Shown piece by piece: positions 1 through 9,961 of a stretch of DNA of 64,000 nucleotides; position 1 is the stretch's first letter, and every line of letters begins with the position of its first letter. The translations under genes and the position numbers were made by a program. The notes beneath the pieces are model-generated. The model saw only the letters and a program-made list of their open reading frames with translations. It made no database searches and was not told the origin of the DNA. The DNA is from Pandoraea faecigallinarum (GTDB lineage Bacteria; Pseudomonadota; Gammaproteobacteria; Burkholderiales; Burkholderiaceae), in assembly GCF_001029105.3 (NCBI RefSeq), contig NZ_CP011807.3:1736001-1800000 (forward strand), given 5' to 3'.

Positions 1-220
1 AGGTGCGATATTGATTGGCGGCCGCGTCCGCCGCAGCCAGATGCCGCTCGCGTAACGTGGCGGCGTCGGGTGCAGCCGGATGCGTTGCCGGCGATGCCGG
101 CGAAGCACCATGAGGCTTCGTTGGGGCGGCGCAACCGGCAAGGAGCAGGGCGGCCGCGACGCAGAACAGGGCCGGCACAATACGGTGAGGGCGGTCAAAA
201 ATCGGAAACTTCCGAGTCAT
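1..220 (-). CDS. Lipoprotein, N-terminal part only (runs off window)
   Basis: The minus strand is open from an ATG at 220 to the window edge, 73 codons. The N-terminus has basic residues, a hydrophobic stretch (about residues 15-27) and the lipobox LLAGC with Cys30, so the product should be lipidated and anchored in the outer or inner membrane. After the Cys comes a low-complexity Ala/Pro/Thr linker, usual for lipoproteins. The C-terminal part lies outside the window, so the family cannot be named. It is divergent from the photolyase gene with a 133-nt gap. No strong ribosome binding site is visible; the start is chosen because it gives a complete lipoprotein signal. Confidence 0.75.
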   Translation of the reverse strand, partial: MTRKFPIFDRPHRIVPALFCVAAALLLAGCAAPTKPHGASPASPATHPAAPDAATLRERHLAAADAAANQYRT

Positions 221-353
221 GAAGTCAGCGAGGCCGTTGGCGAAAAGTCCACGATCCCGCTATGGTACGAGATTTGGCGGATGCGTCCCGGATTCCGCGA
301 GAACACCTGCGACTTAACCCGATGGCGGCGCGTCTTCGTCGCGCCGATCAGAC

Positions 354-1850
354 ATGAGCGAATTCCAAAAAGGGCTGGTATGGCTGCGGCGCGATCTGCG
401 CTGCTCGGACAACGCGCCACTGGCCCAGGCCCTGGCAATCTGTGCCGAAGTCTATGTGGTGTTCGTCTTCGACACGACGATTCTCGACGCATTGCCGCGC
501 GACGACCGGCGCGTCGCGTTCATTCACGACTGCGTGAGCGAGTTGGCGACGACATTCGCCGAGGCGGGCGGCACACTCATCGTGCGTCACGGGGACCCAA
601 CCCGTGAGGTTCCGGAACTGGCGACGGCCTTGGGCGTTCAGGCCGTTTTCGCCGGGCGTGATTACGAACCCGGCGCCGTCGCACGCGATCGCGCAGTGGC
701 GCGCTCCCTCGGCGAGGCGGACATTGCGTTCGAGACGGTCAAGGACCAGGTGATCTTCGAAACGAACGAGATACTGACGGCACAGGGCGAGCCGTATAGC
801 GTTTTCACACCGTATTCGCGGGCGTGGCTCAAACAGGTGCGCCCGGTGGACCTCGCGCCGCATGGCCGAAAGTCCGACCTGAAACGCCTTGCAAAGGCGA
901 TGGATGGCGAAGGTGAGGTTCCGTCGCTGGCGTCGTTGGGTTTCGACGTACCGGCGTCGCGTCGAATCGCGATTCCTGCGGGGGAGTCAGGGGCGCATCG
1001 GTTGCTGGACGATTTCCTGCCTCGCATGTCGCACTACCACGAGCGGCGCGACTATCCCGCGGTGCGCGGGCCAAGCTATCTGTCTGTCCATCTGCGCTTT
1101 GGCACTGTGTCGATTCGTGCGCTGGCGCGCGAGGCGCATGCGGCGATGCTCAAGGGGGGCGATGCGGGCAGCGGCGCGAAGACGTGGTTGAGCGAACTGA
1201 TCTGGCGCGAGTTCTACTTCATGATCCTGCACCACCATCCGGAGGTTGTCGGCAATGCATTCAAGCCCGCCTACGACGCGATCGAATGGGCGTCGGGCCA
1301 AGCGGCCGATATCGCGTTTCAGGCATGGTGCGAGGGACGAACGGGATATCCGCTGGTCGATGCCGCGATGCGCCAGATCAATCGGACCGGATACATGCAC
1401 AACCGGCTGCGGATGGTGACGGCCAGCTTCCTGGTCAAGGATCTCGGTATCGACTGGCGACGCGGGGAAGCGTACTTTGCGCGCCAGCTAAATGACTTCG
1501 ATCTGGCCGCGAACAACGGCGGATGGCAATGGGCGGCGTCCACGGGCTGCGACGCTCAGCCATATTTCCGTATTTTCAACCCGGTCTCTCAGTCGGAGAA
1601 GTTCGACCCGGAAGGACGTTTCATCCGGAAGTACCTCCCTGAACTGGCGAATTTGTCCGACAGGGCGATACATGCGCCATGGCGTGCCGATGCGCAGGCG
1701 CTGGCGGCTGCCAATGTGACGCTGGGGCAGGATTATCCCTGGCCATTGGTTGCCCACGACGTGGCGCGTAAGGAAACGCTCGCCAGATATGCCGTCGTCA
1801 AGACGCCGAGGGTGTCCGGCAACGCGTACGGCGGCGTGCCCGGCGATTGA
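354..1850 (+). CDS. phrB: Deoxyribodipyrimidine photolyase (class I)
   Basis: A 498-aa flavoprotein that repairs cyclobutane pyrimidine dimers using light. The N-terminal Rossmann-like antenna domain opens with LVWLRRDLR (residues 8-16). The C-terminal FAD-binding helical domain carries the family signature starting NNGGWQWAASTGCDAQPYFR at about residue 387, with the conserved Trp and Asn-rich FAD/DNA contacts. Length fits class I CPD photolyases (about 470-500 aa). It stands alone between a divergent lipoprotein gene and the candidate 6S RNA. Cryptochrome-DASH proteins are related, but this signature is that of true photolyases. Confidence 0.95.
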   Translation: MSEFQKGLVWLRRDLRCSDNAPLAQALAICAEVYVVFVFDTTILDALPRDDRRVAFIHDCVSELATTFAEAGGTLIVRHGDPTREVPELATALGVQAVFAGRDYEPGAVARDRAVARSLGEADIAFETVKDQVIFETNEILTAQGEPYSVFTPYSRAWLKQVRPVDLAPHGRKSDLKRLAKAMDGEGEVPSLASLGFDVPASRRIAIPAGESGAHRLLDDFLPRMSHYHERRDYPAVRGPSYLSVHLRFGTVSIRALAREAHAAMLKGGDAGSGAKTWLSELIWREFYFMILHHHPEVVGNAFKPAYDAIEWASGQAADIAFQAWCEGRTGYPLVDAAMRQINRTGYMHNRLRMVTASFLVKDLGIDWRRGEAYFARQLNDFDLAANNGGWQWAASTGCDAQPYFRIFNPVSQSEKFDPEGRFIRKYLPELANLSDRAIHAPWRADAQALAAANVTLGQDYPWPLVAHDVARKETLARYAVVKTPRVSGNAYGGVPGD

Positions 1851-1954
1851 CCGACCGCGTCCGGATGCGAGACCCGGGACTGGGGTGCGATCCGTGTATA
1901 CCCCGGTCAACTTTTTGCGAAATCGTCCGTTGATACGCTTATGGCACGCAAGAG

Positions 1955-2151
1955 GCCTGGGCTTCGATACGGTTCGCAACGTCGGGGGGCGTTAGCGAGC
2001 GTCAGAGAGGAAGCAGTACTACAACAGTTGGGCTTAAAATGCTCTGAAATGAGCAAGGGCAGGCCAAAACCACACGGGGAAGCTGGAGAAGATCCTTTGC
2101 CGCATAGACGGCAGCTTCGAACCACGGGGTTCGCGTTGAGCGAGTGCCCGG
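1955..2151 (+). ncRNA. ssrS: Candidate 6S RNA
   Basis: A gene-free stretch that folds like 6S RNA, the regulator that occupies sigma70 RNA polymerase. The ends pair (CTGGGC 1957-1962 with GCCCGG 2146-2151), followed by a second closing stem (TCGCAACG 1974-1981 with CGTT 2134-2137 and GCGA 2140-2143). On the 3' side of the large central bubble there is a small hairpin (CGAACC 2118-2123 / GGTTCG 2128-2133) at the place of the E. coli GAACC/GGTTC hairpin. GGCTTAAAATG near 2031-2041 resembles the conserved GCCTTAAAAC segment. Length is about 195 nt. A terminator follows at once. The family call comes from memory of the E. coli structure; no covariance search was run. Confidence 0.62.
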
Positions 2152-2175
2152 AACGGACGTTCCGGGCATTTTTTT
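2146..2175 (+). terminator. Rho-independent terminator after the candidate 6S RNA
   Basis: A perfect 10-bp inverted repeat (GCCCGGAACG / CGTTCCGGGC) is followed by ATTTTTTT. Its left arm overlaps the 3' closing arm of the candidate 6S RNA, and its T-tract contains the stop codon of the convergent urea-transporter gene. Confidence 0.85.
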
Positions 2176-3268
2176 ATGCCGCGGCAGCCCGACGGGGCTT
2201 TGCCGATATGCCCAGCACCGCCCATACGGCCAGATTGAACGGCAAGGTGAAATATGGCCAGTCCCACGATTCGAGCCATCCACCCAACACGACGCAGATC
2301 ACCGCTGCCAGCGCGCCGCCGATCAACCGCACGGTGGGGTGACGTCCGAAAACGCCGAGGCCGAGTGCCGCGAGGAACGCATTGACGCCAACGCCCCCGG
2401 CCTGTGTTGCCATGGACGGCCAAACCGTGGCCAACGCGCTGAATCCCGCCCAGATCGCGGCACTCGCCACCAGCGCCCAGAGCGTAGCGCGGGGGGTAAA
2501 GAGTGCTACCACGTACCAGGTCAGCAGGCCGAGCGCGAGCGGGGCGATGAATACGACCTGTCCGACCGAACAAAAGACGAACGCCGGCGTACTAGCGTCG
2601 CAGGCCGGTGTGCCCGCACGCGGCGTTAGTTCGAGCCATGGCTGTAACGTCCAGGTGAGGATCATGGCGGCCACGAAAGGACCCGTCAGCGCCGGCAAGC
2701 GGTAACGCGCCAGCAAGGCCGTCGCCAGGACGGTCAAGCCGACACAGATCGCCAGCCACGCGGCGAAGGTCACATCTGGTTCCCATAACGTGCCGAACGC
2801 GATGCCCGTCAGCGCCCCGTTGTAACCGAGCAGTCCGGCGCGCCGCAGCGCATCCGGGAGTCGCAGAACGATGGCACACGCCGATGCGATCGCGCTCGCT
2901 GCCACCCCCGTCACGGCGGCGGGCAGATCGGCCAGCGCGAGTACCGCCAATAGCAGGGCGCCAATGCCGGCGGATGGGACGAAATAGATTTGTGAGAAAT
3001 TAGCCGCCATTGCGCGCAGTTCGGCGATCAACCAACGGTGTTCACGGGCAAGCGACGGGGGGCGAATCGACGACGCCGTCGACGGTGATGGCTTGGACTG
3101 CGTCAAGGCGCCGGCGACGGGGACAGTTGGTACGGCAGGCGGGGCCGGCGAGGTGGGCGACGCCGACGAGGGGCGGGAGAGGGGCAGGGACATGGAAGGC
3201 GGCGCTGACGGACGTGACGGTAAGCCCCACAGCCGACATCGCCAGCGGCGCGCAAGGCTACGGAACAT
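2174..3268 (-). CDS. Urea transporter family (UT/SLC14) membrane protein
   Basis: A hydrophobic protein with about 10 predicted membrane segments and the urea-channel hallmark LGYNGALTGIAFGTLW, plus LPALTGPFVAAMILTW in the second half-repeat. It should let urea, or a similar small amide, cross the inner membrane. No urease genes are in the window. The conserved part begins only around residue 80; the preceding Ser/Pro-rich stretch is unlike the family, so the true start may be the ATG at 3193 (339 aa) or the one at 3010. None has a convincing ribosome binding site. It lies downstream of glnS on the same strand but is separated by a terminator. Confidence 0.8.
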   Translation of the reverse strand: MFRSLARRWRCRLWGLPSRPSAPPSMSLPLSRPSSASPTSPAPPAVPTVPVAGALTQSKPSPSTASSIRPPSLAREHRWLIAELRAMAANFSQIYFVPSAGIGALLLAVLALADLPAAVTGVAASAIASACAIVLRLPDALRRAGLLGYNGALTGIAFGTLWEPDVTFAAWLAICVGLTVLATALLARYRLPALTGPFVAAMILTWTLQPWLELTPRAGTPACDASTPAFVFCSVGQVVFIAPLALGLLTWYVVALFTPRATLWALVASAAIWAGFSALATVWPSMATQAGGVGVNAFLAALGLGVFGRHPTVRLIGGALAAVICVVLGGWLESWDWPYFTLPFNLAVWAVLGISAKPRRAAAA

Positions 3269-3384
3269 GGGAAGCGCGAGGAGCGCAAGGAGTGGTTCCG
3301 GGCGAGATTACGCCGAACCACCGATTTCGGGCTGGCTCGCGCCTTATAGTCGGTATTTGCGCGGTCCGGGGGCGCCTGCTCGTC

Positions 3385-3422
3385 CCAAAAAGCAAAACCC
3401 GCGCACGCAGGCGCGGGTTTCG
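3385..3422 (-). terminator. Terminator of glnS
   Basis: Read on the minus strand, AAACCCGCGCC pairs with GTGCGCGGGTTT, followed by TGCTTTTTGG. It lies directly after the glnS stop and before the urea-transporter gene. Confidence 0.8.
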
Positions 3423-3444
3423 TCCAACGAAGCCTGTGCGGCGC

Positions 3445-5163
3445 TTATTTGCCGCCGCCCTTGGCCGGCTTGACTGCCCAGCTGTCCTTGAGCGACACAA
3501 TGCGGTTGAACACCGGCTTGCCCGGTAGCGAATCGTGGCGGTCGGCAACAAAGTAACCGTGGCGCTCGAACTGCACGCGGTCCTCGGGCGCGAAGTTCAG
3601 CATGCCCGGCTCGACATAAGCTTGCGTCACGCGCTTGGCGTTCGGATTGATCGCGTCGAGGAAGTTCTTGTCGCCGGCGTCCGGATTCGGGTCGAGAAAC
3701 AGACGGTCGTAAATACGCACTTCCGCCGCCAGGGCATGCGGCGCGCTCACCCAATGGATGTTGCCCTTGACCTTGTAATTGTCGGCGCCCGGCGTGCCCG
3801 AACGGCTGTCTTCGAAGTAGTTGCAGTGCACGGCAGTGACGTTGCCGTCGGCATCGGTATCGAAGCTCGTGCATTCCACGACGTAGCCGTAGCGCAAACG
3901 CACCTTGTTCCCGGGGAACAGACGGAAGAAGCCCTTGACCGGCTCGGCCTGGAAGTCTTCCCGTTCGATCCACAACTCGCGCGAGATCGGGAACGTGCGC
4001 ATGCCGCGTTCAGGGAAATGCGGGTGGACCGGTGCCAGACAATCTTCCTGCTGACCTTCCGGATAATTGTCGATGATGAGTTTGAGCGGGTCGAGCACAG
4101 CGGTGGCGCGCGGCGCCTTCGGGTCGAGGTCGTCGCGAAGCGCCTGCTCGAGAATGCTCATGTCGATCCACGACGCCGACTTGGCCACCCCGATACGATC
4201 GCAGAACAACTGGAGGCTTTCCGGCGTAAAGCCGCGGCGACGCAGACCCACGAGGGTCGGCATGCGCGGATCGTCCCAGCCATCGACGTATTTCTCGTCG
4301 ACCAATTGACGCAGCTTGCGCTTGCTCGTGATCGCGTAGGTCAATTGCAGACGGGCGAATTCGATCTGTTGCGGCGTCGGACGTGTGAACATGCCCGCAT
4401 CCGCCAACTCACCGAGCACCCAGTCGTAGAACGGACGCTGATCTTCGAACTCCAGCGTGCACAGGCTGTGCGTAATGTTCTCGATGGCATCTTCGAGCGG
4501 GTGTGCATACGTGTACATCGGATACACGCACCACGCGTCGCCTGTGCGATGGTGATGGGCGTGGCGAATACGGTAGATGGCCGGGTCGCGCAGGTTGATG
4601 TTCGGCGATGCCATGTCGATCTTCGCGCGCAGCACGTGCGTGCCGTCGGCAAACTCGCCTGCGCGCATGCGACGGAACAGATCCAGGTTTTCCTCGACCG
4701 TGCGCGTGCGGAACGGCGAATCCTTGCCCGGCTCGACGAGCGTGCCGCGATTGGCGCGCATGTCCTCGGCGCTTTGGCTATCGACGTACGCCTTGCCGCG
4801 CTGAATCAGGATTTCGGCCGCCTGATAGAGCTGCTCGAAATAGTCGCTGGCGAAATAGAGGTGTTCCTTCTGCGGCGTTTGATAGCTGAAACCGAGCCAC
4901 TTGACCATGTCGATGATCGAGTCGACGTATTCGGTTTCTTCCTTCTCGGGGTTGGTATCGTCAAAGCGCAGGTGGCACACGCCGTCGTAGTCGCGCGCCA
5001 TGCCGAAGTTCACGCAGATGGCCTTCGCGTGCCCGATGTGCAGATAGCCGTTCGGCTCCGGCGGGAAGCGCGTTTCCACGCGCTGACCCCATTTTCCCGA
5101 GCGGTTGTCTTCGTCAATGATGTTGCGGATGAAATTGGATGCCGCGTTCAGCTCTGTGCTCAT
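3445..5163 (-). CDS. glnS: Glutamine--tRNA ligase
   Basis: A 572-aa class I aminoacyl-tRNA synthetase that charges tRNA-Gln in the cytoplasm. The HIGH motif is at residues 42-45 (PPEPNGYLHIGHAKA) and the KMSKS-type loop is TSKRKL at 279-284; the C-terminal anticodon-binding beta-barrels follow. I chose the ATG at 5163 because the protein then starts MSTELNAASNF, as in the family; the frame stays open upstream for 35 more codons that do not look like GlnRS. A GlnRS gene means tRNA-Gln is charged directly here. Confidence 0.96.
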   Translation of the reverse strand: MSTELNAASNFIRNIIDEDNRSGKWGQRVETRFPPEPNGYLHIGHAKAICVNFGMARDYDGVCHLRFDDTNPEKEETEYVDSIIDMVKWLGFSYQTPQKEHLYFASDYFEQLYQAAEILIQRGKAYVDSQSAEDMRANRGTLVEPGKDSPFRTRTVEENLDLFRRMRAGEFADGTHVLRAKIDMASPNINLRDPAIYRIRHAHHHRTGDAWCVYPMYTYAHPLEDAIENITHSLCTLEFEDQRPFYDWVLGELADAGMFTRPTPQQIEFARLQLTYAITSKRKLRQLVDEKYVDGWDDPRMPTLVGLRRRGFTPESLQLFCDRIGVAKSASWIDMSILEQALRDDLDPKAPRATAVLDPLKLIIDNYPEGQQEDCLAPVHPHFPERGMRTFPISRELWIEREDFQAEPVKGFFRLFPGNKVRLRYGYVVECTSFDTDADGNVTAVHCNYFEDSRSGTPGADNYKVKGNIHWVSAPHALAAEVRIYDRLFLDPNPDAGDKNFLDAINPNAKRVTQAYVEPGMLNFAPEDRVQFERHGYFVADRHDSLPGKPVFNRIVSLKDSWAVKPAKGGGK

Positions 5164-5277
5164 GCCTGTCCAGTATTCGGAGTTTGGCGAATATTCTACC
5201 GTACCGCATTGCACCATGGGCGAGCGTCGACGCGGCACCACAACGTGATGCCGGCCGTATTTCCTCACCTCCCGTAC

Positions 5278-5478
5278 TCAGGTCGTGCGGACCGGTGTGC
5301 GCTGACTCGGCCAGTTGGCGTAGGAGAGCAGCCAAAGGGAAATGATGTTCACTAGCGGAATGAAGGCCAGCACGGTGAGCCAGGGCGAGTAGCCGAGGCG
5401 GGTGAGAATGCGCCACACCGGCACGCCGATGAGCACGATGCTGACGAGGAGCGCGAGAAAACTGGACGTATTAGCCAT
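5278..5478 (-). CDS. Small two-segment membrane protein
   Basis: A 66-aa protein starting MANTSSFLALLVS, with a good ribosome binding site (AGGAAG) 7 nt before the ATG at 5478. It has two hydrophobic segments (about residues 6-22 and 31-51) joined by a short loop containing RILTRLGYSPW. It lies upstream of glnS on the same strand, 114 nt away. No catalytic motif is visible. The pattern resembles small DUF805/PLDc_N-like membrane proteins, but I cannot assign a family. Confidence 0.65.
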   Translation of the reverse strand: MANTSSFLALLVSIVLIGVPVWRILTRLGYSPWLTVLAFIPLVNIISLWLLSYANWPSQRTPVRTT

Positions 5479-5651
5479 CAGACATCTTCCTGAACACCCC
5501 GCCCAATGCAGGGCATACCGGCAAGTATAGGGGCGCGGGGGAGCGGGGGAGCGGCCCGGCGCGCCGGACCCATTTCCCGGATTGTGTCCTATGCTGGAAA
5601 CACTGCCGGTCTTGCCGGTGGCTCTGTGCGTCACCCTCAACGGAGGAGATC

Positions 5652-6167
5652 ATGGAACTGCATCTCAGCGCGCACCGCTATACGCACCGCACGCCGGATT
5701 GGGCGGCTGCCGCCGTTGCCGGCTTCGTCGCCTGTGCCTTCTTTTCCGCCGTGGAAATGCTCATGGTGCTGCTCGTCACCGGGCAGAGCCCGTGGGTGCC
5801 GCCGCGTATGGTCGCGGCGATTGTGCTGGGCCCGGGCATTTTGTCCCAGCCCGCCACGTTCGACGTGTCGATCGTCGCCATGGCGCTGTTGGTGCATGCC
5901 GCCATCGGCGTGGTGCTGGGGATCGTGCTCGGCGCGATCATCGCCCCATTCCGGCTCGATTCCGACATCGTGACGGTGTCGATTGCCGGGGGCATCTTCG
6001 GGCTCATCGTGTATGTCGTCAATTTCTACGTAATGACGCAAATGTTCCCGTGGTTCATGGAGTCGCGCGGCTGGACGATGGTGGCCGGCCATGTGATTTT
6101 CGGGGCGTTCGCAGGCTATATGTATTGGGTGTTGCGTCAAATGGACGATGCCGGCGCCCCGTCATAA
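5652..6167 (+). CDS. Conserved four-segment membrane protein, function unknown
   Basis: A 171-aa protein with a strong ribosome binding site (GGAGGAG, 4 nt before the ATG). About four hydrophobic segments are visible: near residues 17-42, 55-80 (weak), 78-100 and 112-130, with a last one around 142-160. There is no signal peptide, metal motif or enzyme signature. It is divergent from the 66-aa membrane protein. Similar proteins in Burkholderiales are often labelled loosely as transporters; nothing in the sequence supports a specific substrate. Confidence 0.7.
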   Translation: MELHLSAHRYTHRTPDWAAAAVAGFVACAFFSAVEMLMVLLVTGQSPWVPPRMVAAIVLGPGILSQPATFDVSIVAMALLVHAAIGVVLGIVLGAIIAPFRLDSDIVTVSIAGGIFGLIVYVVNFYVMTQMFPWFMESRGWTMVAGHVIFGAFAGYMYWVLRQMDDAGAPS

Positions 6168-6775
6168 GACCGGGTGATCCGATCGAATGGAGACCGCCGC
6201 GTCGGGGCGGGGCCACGCACTATGGTGCAGTTGGCCCGTTTTTCTGGTATGATTCGCCAACTGCATTCATCTGTGCGTCAACGTCGGGCTTGCTGAGTGT
6301 GGTTTCCAGTGGCATAGAACGGCATAAAACGCCTGGCAAGTTGCGCACCAGGTGTCGGTCAGGCTGCGGCGCGAAAATCATTACAGATGTGCCGCACGGT
6401 TTGCGCCGACATAGTTGTCGTCGGCATGCCACACGGAACGCTTTGGTGTTCCCGCCGCCGATCCGAATGGACGGCCGGCCATCATTCCCCGAAACAGAAG
6501 TCGCGAAGGGCGTTCGTACGCCCGGTCGTCCGATCGCATCCGCATTGGGCCTTGCGTGCGCAATGCGGGCGCGTACCGGACTTGCGCCGGCGCCAGGTCC
6601 GGTCGCCGTGTGCGTCGCATGTCGGTCACGTTTTTGTCGTGCGACTGTCACATTCGGTAGCTACGCTGCGTGCACTTCACGGAAACATTTGTGCAACTTT
6701 GCACTCTCACCACCGTAAGCCGATTCGAGAGGGATAGTTATCAGTCGAATTTTTTGCAGTAAAGAAGGATACAAA
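6168..6775 (+). other. 608-nt intergenic region without a supported gene
   Basis: Neither strand holds an ORF with both a ribosome binding site and sensible composition. The longest (6220-6651 minus) is Arg/Pro-rich and lacks any family trait. A 9-bp inverted repeat, TGCAGTTGG (6226-6234) / CCAACTGCA (6257-6265), encloses a -10-like TATGAT at 6249-6254. The last 100 nt before the 77-aa gene are notably AT-richer, as expected for a promoter. The 5' part may carry an untranslated RNA, but I cannot show this. Confidence 0.5.
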
Positions 6776-7009
6776 ATGACAACATCGCAATATCAGGAAT
6801 TCCAGTACAGCGTCCACGCCGTCGAACGAGATAACGCCCGTTGGGACGCGTTCTACGAAATTCACCGCCCGACCCATCAGGGCCTGGAAAAAGTTGGCGC
6901 CTATCAGGTACAAACCGCATACGGCTTTGCCACGCAAAGGAACGCCCTCGACGACGCCGAGCGCAATGCGCGCGCCGACATCGAGCAAGGCATCGTCTAC
7001 TTCCAGTAA
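6776..7009 (+). CDS. Small soluble hypothetical protein (77 aa)
   Basis: The gene has a good ribosome binding site (AAGAAGGA, 7 nt before the ATG) and ends IEQGIVYFQ. The protein is acidic and soluble, without signal peptide, membrane segment or Cys. It contains a repeated ATQRNALDDAERNARAD helix-like region. I do not recognise the family. It stands alone behind a long intergenic region, which suggests its own promoter. Confidence 0.7.
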   Translation: MTTSQYQEFQYSVHAVERDNARWDAFYEIHRPTHQGLEKVGAYQVQTAYGFATQRNALDDAERNARADIEQGIVYFQ

Positions 7010-7152
7010 GTCCGGCGCTTCCCGGTTCGTCCCGCGTCTTCTCCCCTCTTCATTTCATGTGCGCGATCCTGGCATCGTCGCTTTGCGACGGTGCTATAGT
7101 CCCGCTTTTCGTCGTGTTGCAATGCCGCATTGCACGGGCTGGAGATTTGGGA

Positions 7153-7623
7153 ATGGAATGGATGTGCAAGACGTTCGACGCGTTGGGCAGCACGCTGCTC
7201 TATCGTATTTTGGCCGCGCGTAATGCCGTGTTCGTGGTCGAACAGCAATGTCCGTATCAGGACATCGACGGACGCGATCCGCACTGCCTGCACCTCGTCG
7301 CGCAAGCGAATTCCGAAACATCGAACGTGCCGCAAATCGCTGCCTATTTGCGACTGTTGCCGCCGGGACTCGCTTATGACGAAGCGTCGATCGGACGTGT
7401 GATTACGGCTGCATCGCATCGGGGCACCGGCCTCGGCCGGGAATTGCTCGCACGGGCCATGGAGATTGCCGGCGCGCAATGGCCGGACGCCGCGCTGCGC
7501 ATCGGTGCGCAGGCCCATCTCGAAGCGTTTTACGGCAGCTTCGGGTTTGTAAGGGCGAGCGAGCCGTATGACGAAGACGGCATCATGCATATCGAAATGG
7601 TGCGTGCGTCGGTTCGATCGTAG
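7153..7623 (+). CDS. GNAT acetyltransferase, ElaA family
   Basis: A 156-aa acetyl-CoA-dependent N-acyltransferase. The ElaA hallmark RNAVFVVEQQCPYQDIDGRD lies in the first 45 residues; the acetyl-CoA loop is SHRGTGLGRELL. The C-terminus EAFYGSFGF is typical of GNAT domains. The start at 7153 follows GGAGATTTGG; an ATG at 7162 is also possible. The acceptor substrate is unknown. A promoter-like GCTATAGT lies about 60 nt upstream. Confidence 0.88.
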   Translation: MEWMCKTFDALGSTLLYRILAARNAVFVVEQQCPYQDIDGRDPHCLHLVAQANSETSNVPQIAAYLRLLPPGLAYDEASIGRVITAASHRGTGLGRELLARAMEIAGAQWPDAALRIGAQAHLEAFYGSFGFVRASEPYDEDGIMHIEMVRASVRS

Positions 7624-7716
7624 TGATAAGGTCGTCGACGTCCACCGCATTCCCGGCCGGGCCATCGCGCCCGGCACTACAATACCTCTCATCGTAGTTC
7701 ACGCGTTTCCCGACAC

Positions 7717-9648
<1,932 letters not shown>

Positions 9649-9676
9649 GTTTGCCCCCGTCGTGTCGGCAATGTCG

Positions 9677-9700
9677 GCGGCCGGTTTTCCGGCCGCGTTT
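9677..9700 (+). terminator. Terminator of uup
   Basis: A perfect 8-bp stem GCGGCCGG / CCGGCCGC with a TTTT loop is followed by GTTTCGTT. It lies 28 nt after the uup stop. Confidence 0.65.
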
Positions 9701-9905
9701 CGTTGGGTGCCGGGGCGCGCCTGGCAATGTCACGCGACCGCGTCACGAGTGACAGTACAATAGGCCGCGAATCATCAAGTGCGACACGCTCGCCGGACAA
9801 CGGTACGACGTGATGCGCACCTTGAGTGCCCATTATGTGGGCGTCGCAACACAAGTCGTTGATCCGGCGTCACTTTTGTCATGTGTTAATGGGTTTTCCC
9901 CGTGG

Positions 9906-9928
9906 TTGTCCACAGGAAATGTGGATAA
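9906..9928. promoter_or_regulatory. Two facing DnaA-box-like 9-mers before parE
   Basis: TTGTCCACA (9906-9914) and TGTGGATAA (9920-9928) face each other, 5 nt apart. The second is an exact inverse of the consensus DnaA box TTATCCACA; the first differs from it at one base. They end 33 nt before the parE start codon, in the promoter/leader area. Confidence 0.6.
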
Positions 9929-9961
9929 TCGGCGGGCGTCGAACCCCAATTCAGTCACGCT

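Noticed and set aside
3535..5355. 606-codon plus-strand frame opposite glnS
   Set aside because: It mirrors the glnS codons; composition is unnatural and no family is recognisable. The same applies to the frames opposite uup (7699-9435), parC (13824-15407), parE (10949-12631), uvrB (43626-45380), hscA (50796-52676) and lysS (58138-59727).
6220..6651. 143-aa minus-strand ORF in the 6.2-6.8 kb gap
   Set aside because: No ribosome binding site, Arg/Pro-rich composition, no family trait and no sensible neighbour.
9906..9928. DnaA boxes as a replication origin
   Set aside because: Only two boxes, no AT-rich unwinding element, and no dnaA, dnaN or gyrB next to them.
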